DNA of 64,000 nt from Ruminococcus sp. AM22-13 (lineage in GTDB: Bacteria > Bacillota > Clostridia > Lachnospirales > Lachnospiraceae). Shown piece by piece: positions 1 through 8,148 of this stretch. The notes beneath the pieces were generated by a model, which saw only the letters and a list, made by a program, of their open reading frames with translations, had not been told where the DNA came from and searched no databases. The translations under genes were made by a program, and so were the position numbers. The stretch spans positions 26,001 through 90,000 of the forward strand of contig NZ_QRIL01000017.1 of assembly GCF_003471165.1 (NCBI RefSeq). Direction: 5' to 3'. Each line of letters starts with the position of its first letter. Position 1 is the stretch's first letter.

Positions 1-111
1 ATACTGTTTCATATCGTCAATTGTTTTCAGTGCCAGATACTCTGTAGGAATAATGATATCTGTATCAATATCATCATCCAATACCCATACCTTTCCTGTA
101 AATTTTTCCAT
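1..111 (-). CDS. 3-isopropylmalate dehydratase-type small subunit, N-terminal part (cut by window edge)
   Basis: Only the first 37 codons are inside the window; the gene continues past position 1. The visible N-terminus starts MEKFTGKVWVLDDDIDTDII, the opening beta-strand and D-x-D-T-D-x-I-I signature of the LeuD/aconitase swivel-domain family. Family knowledge: small subunits pair with a LeuC-type large subunit to hydrate or dehydrate 2- or 3-hydroxy acids. It lies 99 bp downstream of the LeuC-like gene and is a second LeuD-like gene, since another small-subunit gene lies upstream of that large subunit. Which one partners it cannot be told here. Substrate unknown: isopropylmalate, citramalate or a methylmalate-type acid are all possible. 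Confidence 0.8.
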   Translation of the reverse strand, partial: MEKFTGKVWVLDDDIDTDIIIPTEYLALKTIDDMKQY

Positions 112-192
112 AATCTTACCTCTTTATTTCTATCTGCATATTTATGATATCAGGGGCAAAAGACCTTTGTCCCTAAAATCATATTTATTATA

Positions 193-208
193 AGTTTCAC
201 GTGAAACA
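193..208. promoter_or_regulatory. parS centromere site (one mismatch)
   Basis: The 16 bases AGTTTCACGTGAAACA match the Spo0J/ParB site TGTTTCACGTGAAACA except at the first base. It lies in the short gap between the LeuC-like stop and the second LeuD-like start. ParA and ParB genes are encoded 18 to 20 kb away in this window, and two perfect copies of the site occur at 15155 and 20046. Confidence 0.85.
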
Positions 209-210
209 TT

Positions 211-1461
211 TTATACTTCACTTGCTAACGCAATCTTTCCGGCAATAGCAGACGCTGTAACAGTTGCAGCTGAACCCAGATATACTTTTGAACTTGGATG
301 TCCTGCACGTCCTTTGAAATTACGTGTTCCTGTACTGATCAGAACTTCATTTTCGCCAATAACACCCTGGCAGCTTCCCCAGCATACACTGCAGTTCGGA
401 TTCATAACAATGGCTCCAGCGTCCATAAACACATCCATAAGGCCTTCTTTTAATGCCTGACGGTAAATAGTCTGGCTTGCAGGCACAACGAGGAATCTGA
501 CGCCCTCAGCCACCTTCTTGCCTTTGATGATTTCTGCCCCGACACGAAGATCTTCAATACGTCCATTGTTACAGGAGCCAAGGAAAGCTTCATTAATTTC
601 AATTCCACATGTTTCTTCTGCCGGAACTACATTATCTACAAAGTCCGGTTTAGCAACTACAGGACGAACTTTTGCTAAATCAAATGTATATTCTCTTGCG
701 TAAACAGCATCCGGATCACTGTGATAGATAGCTTTTGGCTCACGTCCATGTTCTTTCAGATACTCAATCGCTTTCTCATCTGCTTCGAAAATACCAGTCT
801 TAGCTCCGGCTTCTACTGCCATGTTACAAAGTGCCATACGATCACTGATGCTGAGTGTTTTTGCGCCTTCCCCTGTAAACTCCATAGCCTGATAATTACA
901 TCCATTTGCTCCAATTTCACCGATAATAGTGAGGATTAAATCTCTCGCATAAACTCCTTCCGGAAGTTTTCCGATAAGATTGAATTTTACACTTTCAGGT
1001 ACCAGAACCCATGATGTTCCTGTAACCATACCATACAGGAAATCTGTGCAGCCTACACCTGTTCCGAATGCTCCCAGCGCTCCATAAGAACAGGTATGGC
1101 TGTCTGCACCAAAGATCAATTCACCTGGACGAACATAGTTCTCGATCATAACCTGATGACAAACTCCCTTTCCTTCCCAGAAATCAATATTATTTTCTTT
1201 CGCAAAATCTCTCATTTTCTTCTGAGAAGCAGCCGTTTTCGGGCTGTCTGAAGGTACATTATGGTCCACGATAAACACAAGTTTGCCTGGATCTGCAATA
1301 TGCGGATTCTTTAATTTATTGCGGTACATATCAACGGTAAGATGTGTTGTTCCATCATTACTCATTAGACGGTCAAGTTTAACTGTATGGATATCTCCCG
1401 GTTTTACGCTGTCAACACCGGCTGCCGCAGCAATAATCTTTTCTGCAATTGTCATTCCCAT
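211..1461 (-). CDS. 3-isopropylmalate dehydratase / homoaconitase family, large subunit
   Basis: A 416-residue aconitase-superfamily large subunit of the shorter LeuC/HacA/DmdA type. The 4Fe-4S ligands are visible: one Cys in GADSHTCSYGALG (about residue 124) and the pair in NPNCSVCWGSC (about 356-362). The substrate-binding VDHNVPSD segment is near residue 66. The start has a good ribosome site (AAGGAGG) and lies 1 bp after the upstream small-subunit stop, so the two are translationally coupled. The enzyme isomerises or dehydrates a hydroxy diacid in the cytoplasm. In Clostridia this subfamily includes leucine-pathway LeuC and 2,3-dimethylmalate dehydratase, and sequence alone does not separate them. 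No leuA or leuB is in the window. Confidence 0.85.
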   Translation of the reverse strand: MGMTIAEKIIAAAAGVDSVKPGDIHTVKLDRLMSNDGTTHLTVDMYRNKLKNPHIADPGKLVFIVDHNVPSDSPKTAASQKKMRDFAKENNIDFWEGKGVCHQVMIENYVRPGELIFGADSHTCSYGALGAFGTGVGCTDFLYGMVTGTSWVLVPESVKFNLIGKLPEGVYARDLILTIIGEIGANGCNYQAMEFTGEGAKTLSISDRMALCNMAVEAGAKTGIFEADEKAIEYLKEHGREPKAIYHSDPDAVYAREYTFDLAKVRPVVAKPDFVDNVVPAEETCGIEINEAFLGSCNNGRIEDLRVGAEIIKGKKVAEGVRFLVVPASQTIYRQALKEGLMDVFMDAGAIVMNPNCSVCWGSCQGVIGENEVLISTGTRNFKGRAGHPSSKVYLGSAATVTASAIAGKIALASEV

Positions 1462-1462
1462 C

Positions 1463-1945
1463 TTATTTTTCCTCCTTATTCAGAGATGCGATCAGGCCGC
1501 CCTGATTTAAGATATTCTGCATATACTCCGGAAGTTTTGTACAAGAATAAGTTTTTCCATTTGCTTCAACCGTTCCCTCTGACATATGAAGAATCATCTG
1601 ATCACCTGTTTTCACTTCGTCCGGAAGATCTTTACAAACAATTACCGGCAAACCAATATTGATTGAATTTCTGTAAAAAATTCGTGCAAAAGATTTCGCT
1701 ACGACTGCCTGTACTCCTAACGCTTTCAGAACACCAGGTGCCTGCTCTCTGGAAGAACCACATCCAAAGTTTTCTCCACCTACCACGAAATCTCCTGGTT
1801 TTACTTTCTTTGAGAAATCCGGATCCAATGATTCAAAAGCATGTCCTTTCATCTCATCCAGATTCGGAAGTAGCAGATACTGTGATGCTATGATCTGGTC
1901 TGTATCCAGATCATTATGAAATTTGAAAATTGTCCCTGTTTCCAT
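1463..1945 (-). CDS. 3-isopropylmalate dehydratase family, small subunit
   Basis: About 160 residues, the usual length for the archaeal-type LeuD/HacB/DmdB swivel subunit. It shows the N-terminal D-L-D-T-D-Q-I-I signature, then the GGENFGCGSSREQAP loop (about residues 59-73) that contacts substrate and closes over the Fe-S cluster of the large subunit. An in-frame ATG three codons upstream (1954) is possible, but the downstream one matches the start of the second small subunit at the window edge. The LeuC-like gene follows at once, so these two are the obvious pair. Leucine or another branched hydroxy-acid pathway is inferred. Confidence 0.82.
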   Translation of the reverse strand: METGTIFKFHNDLDTDQIIASQYLLLPNLDEMKGHAFESLDPDFSKKVKPGDFVVGGENFGCGSSREQAPGVLKALGVQAVVAKSFARIFYRNSINIGLPVIVCKDLPDEVKTGDQMILHMSEGTVEANGKTYSCTKLPEYMQNILNQGGLIASLNKEEK

Positions 1946-2074
1946 AAAAATCATTTTCCTTTCTGTATCATTTATCTTTATGATTTGTCTTTATCATTTA
2001 TCTCGCTTTAGCGATTTATTCAGATAAACTCTTTTCCTATTTTAGCACAAAAGACTAATGATTGAAAATGTCTT

Positions 2075-2343
2075 TTACAAAAAATGGCCTTTGCATTTTT
2101 CTCTGCTCATGCCTCTCAACACATCATATCCGGCTTCTTCCAGCCCTTTTTCATCCATAATGCATTGTCCCGGCAATGTGAATTTTTCCAGATATTGTGC
2201 AAGACTGGTACAGTCATCTGATACGCTCAGTTCCTCCTGGTGTACTTCTCTTTCCAGACGCTTTTCTATAAATTCACGACTGACCCATCCAGATGGCAGT
2301 GTAATTCTATCTTGGGTAATGCGATCAGTTGTTCCTGAGTCAT
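2075..2343 (-). pseudogene. add: adenosine deaminase, N-terminal remnant with frameshift and truncation
   Basis: Reading from the ATG at 2343, the first 21 codons give MTQEQLIALPKIELHCHLDG followed by Ser, the adenosine deaminase N-terminus with the metal-binding H-x-H. The frame then breaks at about 2281. The next frame continues the homology with SREFIEKRLEREVHQEELSV, then the DDCTSLAQYLEKF and GLEEAGYDVLRG segments typical of the family. The match stops near 2110 and a stop codon follows. About 95 of some 330 residues remain, without the catalytic Glu, His and Asp pairs, so no enzyme can be made. It sits directly after cdd and deoC in a nucleoside-salvage operon, which fits the original role. 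Confidence 0.85.
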
Positions 2344-2399
2344 GATGTTTCTCCATTTCGTATTTCGTATATACTTTAGTAAGTGTTTGGAAAAAGGCT

Positions 2400-2828
2400 T
2401 TATGCCAGGTTCATTGGACCGAATCCCAGTGGCAGCAGCTCTTTCAGGGTATAAATATCATAATGTTCCTTATCCACTGCCAAAACAATCTTAAATGTCT
2501 CCGGGTTACAAAATTCCATCATTACCTGTCGGCACACACCGCATGGAGCCGCGTATTCGGTCAAAACACCGCCTTTTCCGCCAACAATGCAAATCACATC
2601 AAATTCCTTTATCCCCTCGCTTACAGCCTTAAAGAACGCAGTTCTCTCAGCGCAGTTAGTAGGTGTGTATGCTGCATTTTCAATATTACACCCTGTATAG
2701 ATTTCTCCATTCTTCGCAAGCAGTGCTGCGCCAACTTTAAAATTGGAATATGGTGCATAAGAAAATTTCAACTGTTCAATTGCTGTCCCGATTAATTTAT
2801 CAATCATCGTTTTGTCTAAGTTCTGCAT
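2400..2828 (-). CDS. cdd: cytidine deaminase
   Basis: A 142-residue homotetrameric-type cytidine deaminase that converts cytidine and deoxycytidine to uridine and deoxyuridine in the cytoplasm. The zinc and catalytic motifs are present: NCAERTAFF (Cys ligand and catalytic Glu, about residue 58) and PCGVCRQ (two Cys ligands, about residue 95). The substrate-binding FKVGAAL and N-I-E-N-A segments are also intact. Length is normal. It lies between deoC and the broken add gene in a minus-strand pyrimidine and deoxyribonucleoside salvage group, and appears functional. Confidence 0.95.
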   Translation of the reverse strand: MQNLDKTMIDKLIGTAIEQLKFSYAPYSNFKVGAALLAKNGEIYTGCNIENAAYTPTNCAERTAFFKAVSEGIKEFDVICIVGGKGGVLTEYAAPCGVCRQVMMEFCNPETFKIVLAVDKEHYDIYTLKELLPLGFGPMNLA

Positions 2829-2897
2829 AATCTACACCCCCGTTAATTACCGTCTTTATTTTTCATTATCAAATACTTACCTTGCGTAATTATTATG

Positions 2898-3007
2898 TCA
2901 ATCGGATATTCGCAATCCGCTTCCGCTACGTGGCTTTACACCGAATAACTGCTTCGCAGTTTATTGCTCTTCGCAACCTCCGCAGGGGACTTACTTGATT
3001 CGGTTAA
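2898..3007. repeat. Dispersed intergenic repeat, copy A (about 110 bp)
   Basis: This intergenic block between cdd and deoC recurs at 15070-15142. The two copies share TCAATCGGATAT, CTTCCGCTACGTGGCT, AATAACTGCTTCGCAGTTT and CGGTTAAA in the same order with a few substitutions. Copy A carries about 37 extra bases near its right end. The AACTGCTTCGCAGTT core is a hairpin. No coding capacity seen. Confidence 0.75.
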
Positions 3008-3008
3008 A

Positions 3009-3674
3009 TCAATAACCAGTTGCTTCTTCATTCTTTACAATCTTAATGATTCTGCTCGTTCCCAGTCTGTCTGCACCCAGAGAAAGAAATTTCTCAGCAT
3101 CATCCAGAGAAGAAATACCACCTGCTGCTTTCATTTTTACATTTGGTCCAACGTGTTTGGAAAACAGTTCGATGTCTTCAAATGTTGCTCCGCCACCGCC
3201 AAATCCTGTTGACGTTTTGATATAATCAGCTCCCGCCGCTGTTACGATCTCACACATTTTGATTTTCTCTTCTGTAGTGAGAAAGCAGGTTTCAATGATA
3301 ACTTTGAGAATTTTTTCTCCGCATGCTGCTTTGAGAGTTCTGATCTCGTTCTCAATCAGATCATATTTCTTATCTTTTAACCATCCGATGTTAATTACCA
3401 TATCAATTTCCGATGCACCGTTTGCAATGGCATCTTTGGTCTCAAATTCTTTCGTTGCTGTTGTTGTATTTCCATTTGGGAAGCCAATAACTGTGCATAC
3501 TGCCATTTTTCCGTTCATGTATTCTGCTGCTTCTTTTACATAACATGGAGGAATACATACAGATGCGGTTCCATATTTCATTGCATCATCACAAATCTGC
3601 TTAATTTCTTCCCATGTGGATGGTTGAAGAAGTAATGTATGATCTACATGTTTTAAGATTTCTTTAATTTCCAT
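3009..3674 (-). CDS. deoC: deoxyribose-phosphate aldolase
   Basis: A 221-residue DeoC class I aldolase that splits deoxyribose-5-phosphate into glyceraldehyde-3-phosphate and acetaldehyde. The N-terminal D-H-T-L-L motif, the KVIIET strand and the Schiff-base lysine segment DYIKTSTGF (about residues 147-155) are all present, as is the phosphate-binding KAAGGI strand. Length matches the family. It lies between the uridine phosphorylase remnant and cdd, giving the order permease, udp, deoC, cdd, add on the minus strand. It appears intact although three neighbours are not. Confidence 0.95.
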   Translation of the reverse strand: MEIKEILKHVDHTLLLQPSTWEEIKQICDDAMKYGTASVCIPPCYVKEAAEYMNGKMAVCTVIGFPNGNTTTATKEFETKDAIANGASEIDMVINIGWLKDKKYDLIENEIRTLKAACGEKILKVIIETCFLTTEEKIKMCEIVTAAGADYIKTSTGFGGGGATFEDIELFSKHVGPNVKMKAAGGISSLDDAEKFLSLGADRLGTSRIIKIVKNEEATGY

Positions 3675-3748
3675 TTTTACTTATCCTCTTTTCTTTCTGT
3701 CACTGCCGGTTCCGCTCGTTGCGATTATTCATTCATACTCACCAGCTG

Positions 3749-4270
3749 CTATTTAGCCTGATCTTCTTTAATCATTCTTCTTATGGCCTCTACAGCTACA
3801 CGAATAGCCATATCTGTGTCGTGAACTACCGGATTCTCCAGACCAAGCTTCTCTCTCTCCTGATTTGCTACCGCAGGATATTCAATTGGTGCATATTCTC
3901 TGGTAGTTCCTTCCATACGGACTGCACCTGTGGCAATCACTACATCACCACTCTTTACTTCCGGCTGCATTCCTCCGCATATACCAATTCTCACAAATGT
4001 ATCTGCACCGCAACGGTACAGTTCTTCCATTGCTATGGATGCGAATGGCCCACCAATTCCTGTTGATGTTACGCTTACCTTTACACCGTCGAATGTTCCT
4101 GTGTATGTAACATATTCCCGGTTATCCGCGATCAGCACCGGATCATCAAAATACTGTGCAATTTTGGCACATCTTTTGGGATCTCCCGGCAGGATCACAT
4201 AACGTCCTACTTCGCCTTTTGCCACCTGAATATGATACTGTCTGCTTGCGTCTTCTGAATAATTTTTCAT
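3749..4270 (-). pseudogene. udp: Uridine/nucleoside phosphorylase with large in-frame internal deletion
   Basis: The reading frame is open for 173 codons, but the family is about 250. Residues 1-132 match uridine phosphorylase, including the phosphate site [17 protein letters not shown] and [18 protein letters not shown]. Residues from about 132 match the far C-terminus ([14 protein letters not shown] and the last helix). The middle 75 to 80 residues, including the ribose-binding E-M-E strand, are missing. The join at about 3860-3871 falls on VAN, a word I expect at both ends of the lost segment, which suggests deletion between short direct repeats. The product would lack the nucleoside site. 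The rest of the operon is deoxynucleoside salvage. Confidence 0.82.
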
Positions 4271-4368
4271 GGTCTTTCCATCCTTTACTAAAGTTTTTTC
4301 GTAACTGTTCAGTAATTTTCTATCCTGTGATGAGATAATTCTTATTGTCTTTTAACCCAAACACGGCT

Positions 4369-4866
4369 TTATCTCTGTCCTTTATCGTACGGGATACCCT
4401 CTGCTTTCGGTGCTCTGGAATTCTTTGACACAAATGCAAGAACAATCAGAGAAATAATATACGGGAACATATTGTATAAGGTACTTGGAAGCTTTAATGC
4501 TACCAGTACGTCAAATCCTGTATAAACATTTGAAAGTGCACGGAACAGACCAAACAGAAGTGCTGCAAGTCCGATATTCACCGATTTCCACTGACCAAAG
4601 ATCATAACTGCAAGTGCAAGGAATCCAAATCCCGCAACACCATTCTCAAATTTCCATTCACTGACACCGGCTGTAATATAAACCAGCCCGCCAAGTCCGC
4701 CCAATGCTCCAGAAATCAAAACACCTGCATATCGCATTTTGTAAACGTTAATTCCTACGGAGTCTGCTGCCTGCGGATGCTCACCACATGTCATAAGACG
4801 GAGACCAAACTTAGTCTTATATAATATGATATATGATGCGACAAGAATCAGCAATGCCAAAAGCAT
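4369..4866 (-). pseudogene. Nucleoside ABC transporter permease (NupQ/BmpC-like), 5'-truncated
   Basis: The 165 residues correspond to the C-terminal half of a membrane permease of the nucleoside/simple-sugar ABC class. Visible are the cytoplasmic coupling segment GLRLMTCGEHPQAADSVGI (about residues 21-39) and about four hydrophobic segments. The frame stays open upstream to about 4980, and roughly the last 20 upstream codons still look like native permease (ending GKFEFSWF), but nothing before that looks like membrane protein. About half of a normal 300-residue protein is missing and there is no clear ribosome site. The lost 5' part should have included the other transmembrane helices. No ATPase or lipoprotein partner is in the window. 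Confidence 0.78.
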
Positions 4867-5035
4867 AAACCAGCTAAATTCGAACTTCCCAATGTTTACA
4901 AGAAATGCTTTTTTTGCTTCTTTGTACGCAACTGTAGAAGAACAAACGCTTAAACTATACAGCCTAACAAAACGAGGCCAGGCTTATCATATGCCAATGG
5001 AGATACAGAATAATTTCCTGGCAAAATAAATACAC

Positions 5036-5078
5036 AAAGATCCTGTTCTTTATAGCATAGTTTGAACAGGATCTTTTT
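5036..5078 (-). terminator. Hairpin terminator after the MATE gene
   Basis: AAAGATCCTGTTC and GAACAGGATCTTT form a perfect 13-bp stem around a 15-base loop. It lies just downstream of the MATE stop on the minus strand and separates that gene from the truncated permease. T-rich bases follow on both strands, so it may act both ways. Confidence 0.75.
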
Positions 5079-5086
5079 ATAATGCT

Positions 5087-6448
5087 TTATTTTCTATCTA
5101 AAATTTTATTAAACCGACTAAAGAACGTTGAAGTTGTTATTATCGCTGCCAAAATATCACTGATTGGCTCAGCCAAAAATACCGCAAATACTTTATTCTG
5201 GATAAAATGCGGCAGGATAAAAATCAACGGAATCAACAGAATCAATTTTCTTAAGCAGGCAAGTAATAAACTAACTTTTGCCTGGCCCAATGCCATGAAA
5301 CTCTGCTGACAAGCAACTTGGAATCCAAGAGAAAAAATACCTGCCATGTAAATTCTTAACGCCCATGCCGTATACGTGATTAATTCTGTATTATTCGAAA
5401 AAATACCTGCAAACATCTTCGGAAATAGAAGCATAATCAACCAGAAGCATCCCGTAAAAATTGTACAAACTGTAAATTGAGTAAAAAATGCTTTTTTTAC
5501 TCGATTTCTATTTCCTGCACCATAGTTATAGCTCATGATTGGCTGTCCACCCTGACAAATTCCCTGTAATGGTAATGTTGCAAGCTGGCTAACACTGGTA
5601 ATAATTGTCATAGCCCCTACTGCGAGATCTCCGCCATATCTTGACAAACTGGAAGTAAAACTGATAGACAAAATACTTTCCGTAGATAACATGACAAATG
5701 TAGATATACCAAGAGCAAGGCATGGTAAGATGATTTCTTTTTGCAGTTTAAAGTTTTCTTTTTTAAGATGCAGAATCGTCTTCTTTCCTGACAAGAAACG
5801 AAGGATCCATATTGCCCCTACAGCCTGACTCAAAACAGTTGCGAGTGCAGCTCCCTTTACTCCAAGATGAAATACGAAGATAAAAATCGGATCAAGAATG
5901 ATATTGATCACAGCACCAATCACTGTTGTCATCATGCTGATCTTCGCAAATCCCTGTGTCGTAATAAATGGATTCATTCCCATCACGATCAAAACAAAAA
6001 TACTTCCAAGAATATAAATCCTTGCATAATCCACGCCATAAGGAAGTGTCTTATCGCTAGCACCAAACATCGTCAGTAACTGTGGCGCAAAAGTAAAGAA
6101 TATCACCGTCAAAGCTGCGGCCATAAGCATGAGGATTGCAAAACAATTTCCAAGAATCTTTTCAGCTGTCTTATTATCTTTCTTTCCCATAGAAATCGCT
6201 GCACGCGGTGCACCTCCGGATCCTGCCAGCATGGCGAAGGCATTGATCAGCATGAGAATTGGCGTAAACAATCCAACACCTGTTAATGCTGCGGCACCGA
6301 CACCTGGAATATGTCCGATATAAATACGGTCAACAATATTATATAAAAGGTTGATGATTTGAGCCACAACAGCCGGTATTGCAAGCTGGGCCAAAAGACG
6401 TGGTATTTTTTCTGTTTCCATAGCCTGTGCGTTTGACTTACTGTTCAT
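5087..6448 (-). CDS. MATE family multidrug/metabolite efflux transporter
   Basis: A 453-residue membrane protein with twelve predicted hydrophobic segments in the duplicated six-helix pattern of the MATE superfamily. The N-terminal half contains the family words IPAVVAQIINLLYNIVDRIY and the first-helix Pro region, and the second half has a matching YNYGAGNRNRVKKAF loop. MATE proteins export cationic drugs or metabolites using sodium or proton gradients. The gene stands alone, with a terminator downstream and its own leader. The substrate cannot be inferred. Confidence 0.92.
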   Translation of the reverse strand: MNSKSNAQAMETEKIPRLLAQLAIPAVVAQIINLLYNIVDRIYIGHIPGVGAAALTGVGLFTPILMLINAFAMLAGSGGAPRAAISMGKKDNKTAEKILGNCFAILMLMAAALTVIFFTFAPQLLTMFGASDKTLPYGVDYARIYILGSIFVLIVMGMNPFITTQGFAKISMMTTVIGAVINIILDPIFIFVFHLGVKGAALATVLSQAVGAIWILRFLSGKKTILHLKKENFKLQKEIILPCLALGISTFVMLSTESILSISFTSSLSRYGGDLAVGAMTIITSVSQLATLPLQGICQGGQPIMSYNYGAGNRNRVKKAFFTQFTVCTIFTGCFWLIMLLFPKMFAGIFSNNTELITYTAWALRIYMAGIFSLGFQVACQQSFMALGQAKVSLLLACLRKLILLIPLIFILPHFIQNKVFAVFLAEPISDILAAIITTSTFFSRFNKILDRK

Positions 6449-6498
6449 GTCTGTGTCCTCCTAAATATTATCTAGTCATCTCAATATAATCAAATTGC

Positions 6499-7071
6499 TT
6501 ATGCAGTCTCTCCCCTAAGTGTTCTGGTATTCTTGATAATGTACAAAACAACTGATACAACCATCATTATAGCACACAAACCAATTAACAGATCTGACAC
6601 CATTGGTGTAATGTGGAACCATATAATATGCACAGCCACAGTTCCATATAATAAAAAGGTTACTATTTTTCCATGCCAATCTGCACCATGCACTTTTCCT
6701 GTTTTTCGTATCACAAGGCATCCACTAACCGCCATATAAAGTTCCTTAACTGCCATTATAACGATCAACGGGAGCATATGTGGAAAGCGAGTAAACGAGC
6801 AAATCAACATTGCTGCCTGTGTCAGCTTATCGGCAACCGGATCGAGAATCTTTCCTAGATTGCTAATCATATGAAATCTTCTTGCAATATATCCATCAGC
6901 GAGATCCGTAAGACCGGATAGCAATAAGATTTCTCCTGCTAACAAAGGATTTTCCTTTACACAATAACTCCATATAATTACTGGAATCAGACAAAACCGA
7001 AAAAAAGAAAGCAAATTGGGTACTGTAATAATTCTATTCAAATTTTCTTTCTGACTTCCTTCACTCTGCAT
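6499..7071 (-). CDS. CDP-alcohol phosphatidyltransferase (PgsA-like)
   Basis: A 190-residue integral membrane enzyme with the complete CDP-alcohol phosphotransferase signature D-x2-DG-x2-AR-x8-G-x3-D-x3-D, seen as DLADGYIARRF followed by GKILDPVADK (about residues 57-83). Family knowledge: it transfers phosphatidyl from CDP-diacylglycerol to glycerol-3-phosphate or a similar alcohol, the first step to phosphatidylglycerol. The gene overlaps the preceding FUSC gene by 11 bases, so they are co-translated. A cardiolipin synthase (broken) and a PLD-family gene nearby suggest a phospholipid theme. The exact alcohol acceptor is uncertain. Confidence 0.85.
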   Translation of the reverse strand: MQSEGSQKENLNRIITVPNLLSFFRFCLIPVIIWSYCVKENPLLAGEILLLSGLTDLADGYIARRFHMISNLGKILDPVADKLTQAAMLICSFTRFPHMLPLIVIMAVKELYMAVSGCLVIRKTGKVHGADWHGKIVTFLLYGTVAVHIIWFHITPMVSDLLIGLCAIMMVVSVVLYIIKNTRTLRGETA

Positions 7072-8125
7072 GTACGGTCACATCACTTTCCTTTTGTTTC
7101 GACATAAACCAATAAAATACAGCACAAAATGCCAATGCAAATACAACACCAAAAACATTCTGAATCACTCTAAGACTAACTGCTCCTTTTAATCCATAAC
7201 TTTCCGCAGCAATTGCGAGAGCGCCAAAGGTATTAAATACAGCCTGCCAGCCGTATTGCGCTGAAAATCCTACACCAATTCCACCAAGAATTCCTATATA
7301 AGCATAGATGGATGATGGAAGCAGAAAATATAATACGGTGAAGCATATAACACCTACAATATTTCCGACAATCCTTTTACGGACTCTGTATTGCATGTCT
7401 TCCACAAACGGCAAAATTGCTGACATAGCTGCAATGCCTGCCCACATTGCACGTGGCATATTGCAAAGTTCTGCAATGCAAAGGACAATTGGTACACATA
7501 TAATCTGGCATAACTGCCATTTTGTTCTCGATGAAGTGATATCAAATTCCTGGATTAGATCTTTCAAATTTCTTTTAAAAGTTCTATTTTTATGATTTCG
7601 ATAAAATACAAAACAGGTAAGAACTGCGCCTAAAATCATTCCGGCCAATCGCATCTGATAGCTTGTTCCTGTAACATCATATCCATATAATAGCAGATAG
7701 CCAAGAACCAATGTAGATTGGTTAAACATGAATGGATTATGACATCCAAAAAATATCAACACTGCCAGTGCAGCAATATTTAACAGCATTCCCAGTACCG
7801 GTGAAAGCTGATTTGCAAGATGCGGACATACGACCATTATTACAAAGAACATAGCCAAAAGCATCGTAGATTGTCCAGTGTGGATTCCCAAATCCGCATT
7901 TCGAAATACCATAAGACATAATAAAACTACCACACCAACAATACTGTTTTCATTTCCAAACAGGATGCTGAAAACAGTAACAAATAAAAAACAAAAAACC
8001 ATTGTAACAGCTATCTTAATCAGATATACCAGTATATGATACATTTTTTCTTTCGTGGTTTCACTCTTTTTCAACAGGTTTTTCGATCCTGCCTGATTTA
8101 ACTGTAATTCCTGATAAAATGTCAT
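7061..8125 (-). CDS. FUSC-family membrane protein (aromatic-acid-exporter-like)
   Basis: A 354-residue protein with two blocks of hydrophobic helices (about residues 30-170 and 205-340) separated by a basic cytoplasmic stretch (YRNHKNRTFKRNLKDL). The arrangement and the second-half segment RVRKRIVGNIVGVICFTVLY match the FUSC/ArAE repeat, in which the R-x-R-x-x-G-x-x-x-G motif is conserved. Members export aromatic acids or act in envelope stress. It lies between the sensor kinase at 8149 and the PgsA-like gene, with overlap to the latter. Substrate unknown. Confidence 0.72.
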   Translation of the reverse strand: MTFYQELQLNQAGSKNLLKKSETTKEKMYHILVYLIKIAVTMVFCFLFVTVFSILFGNENSIVGVVVLLCLMVFRNADLGIHTGQSTMLLAMFFVIMVVCPHLANQLSPVLGMLLNIAALAVLIFFGCHNPFMFNQSTLVLGYLLLYGYDVTGTSYQMRLAGMILGAVLTCFVFYRNHKNRTFKRNLKDLIQEFDITSSRTKWQLCQIICVPIVLCIAELCNMPRAMWAGIAAMSAILPFVEDMQYRVRKRIVGNIVGVICFTVLYFLLPSSIYAYIGILGGIGVGFSAQYGWQAVFNTFGALAIAAESYGLKGAVSLRVIQNVFGVVFALAFCAVFYWFMSKQKESDVTVHAE

Positions 8126-8148
8126 ATAAATCCTCCCAGCTTCTACTT

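Noticed and set aside
2058..2345. 95-codon plus-strand frame opposite the adenosine deaminase remnant
   Set aside because: The minus strand has clear family motifs; the plus frame is its shadow.
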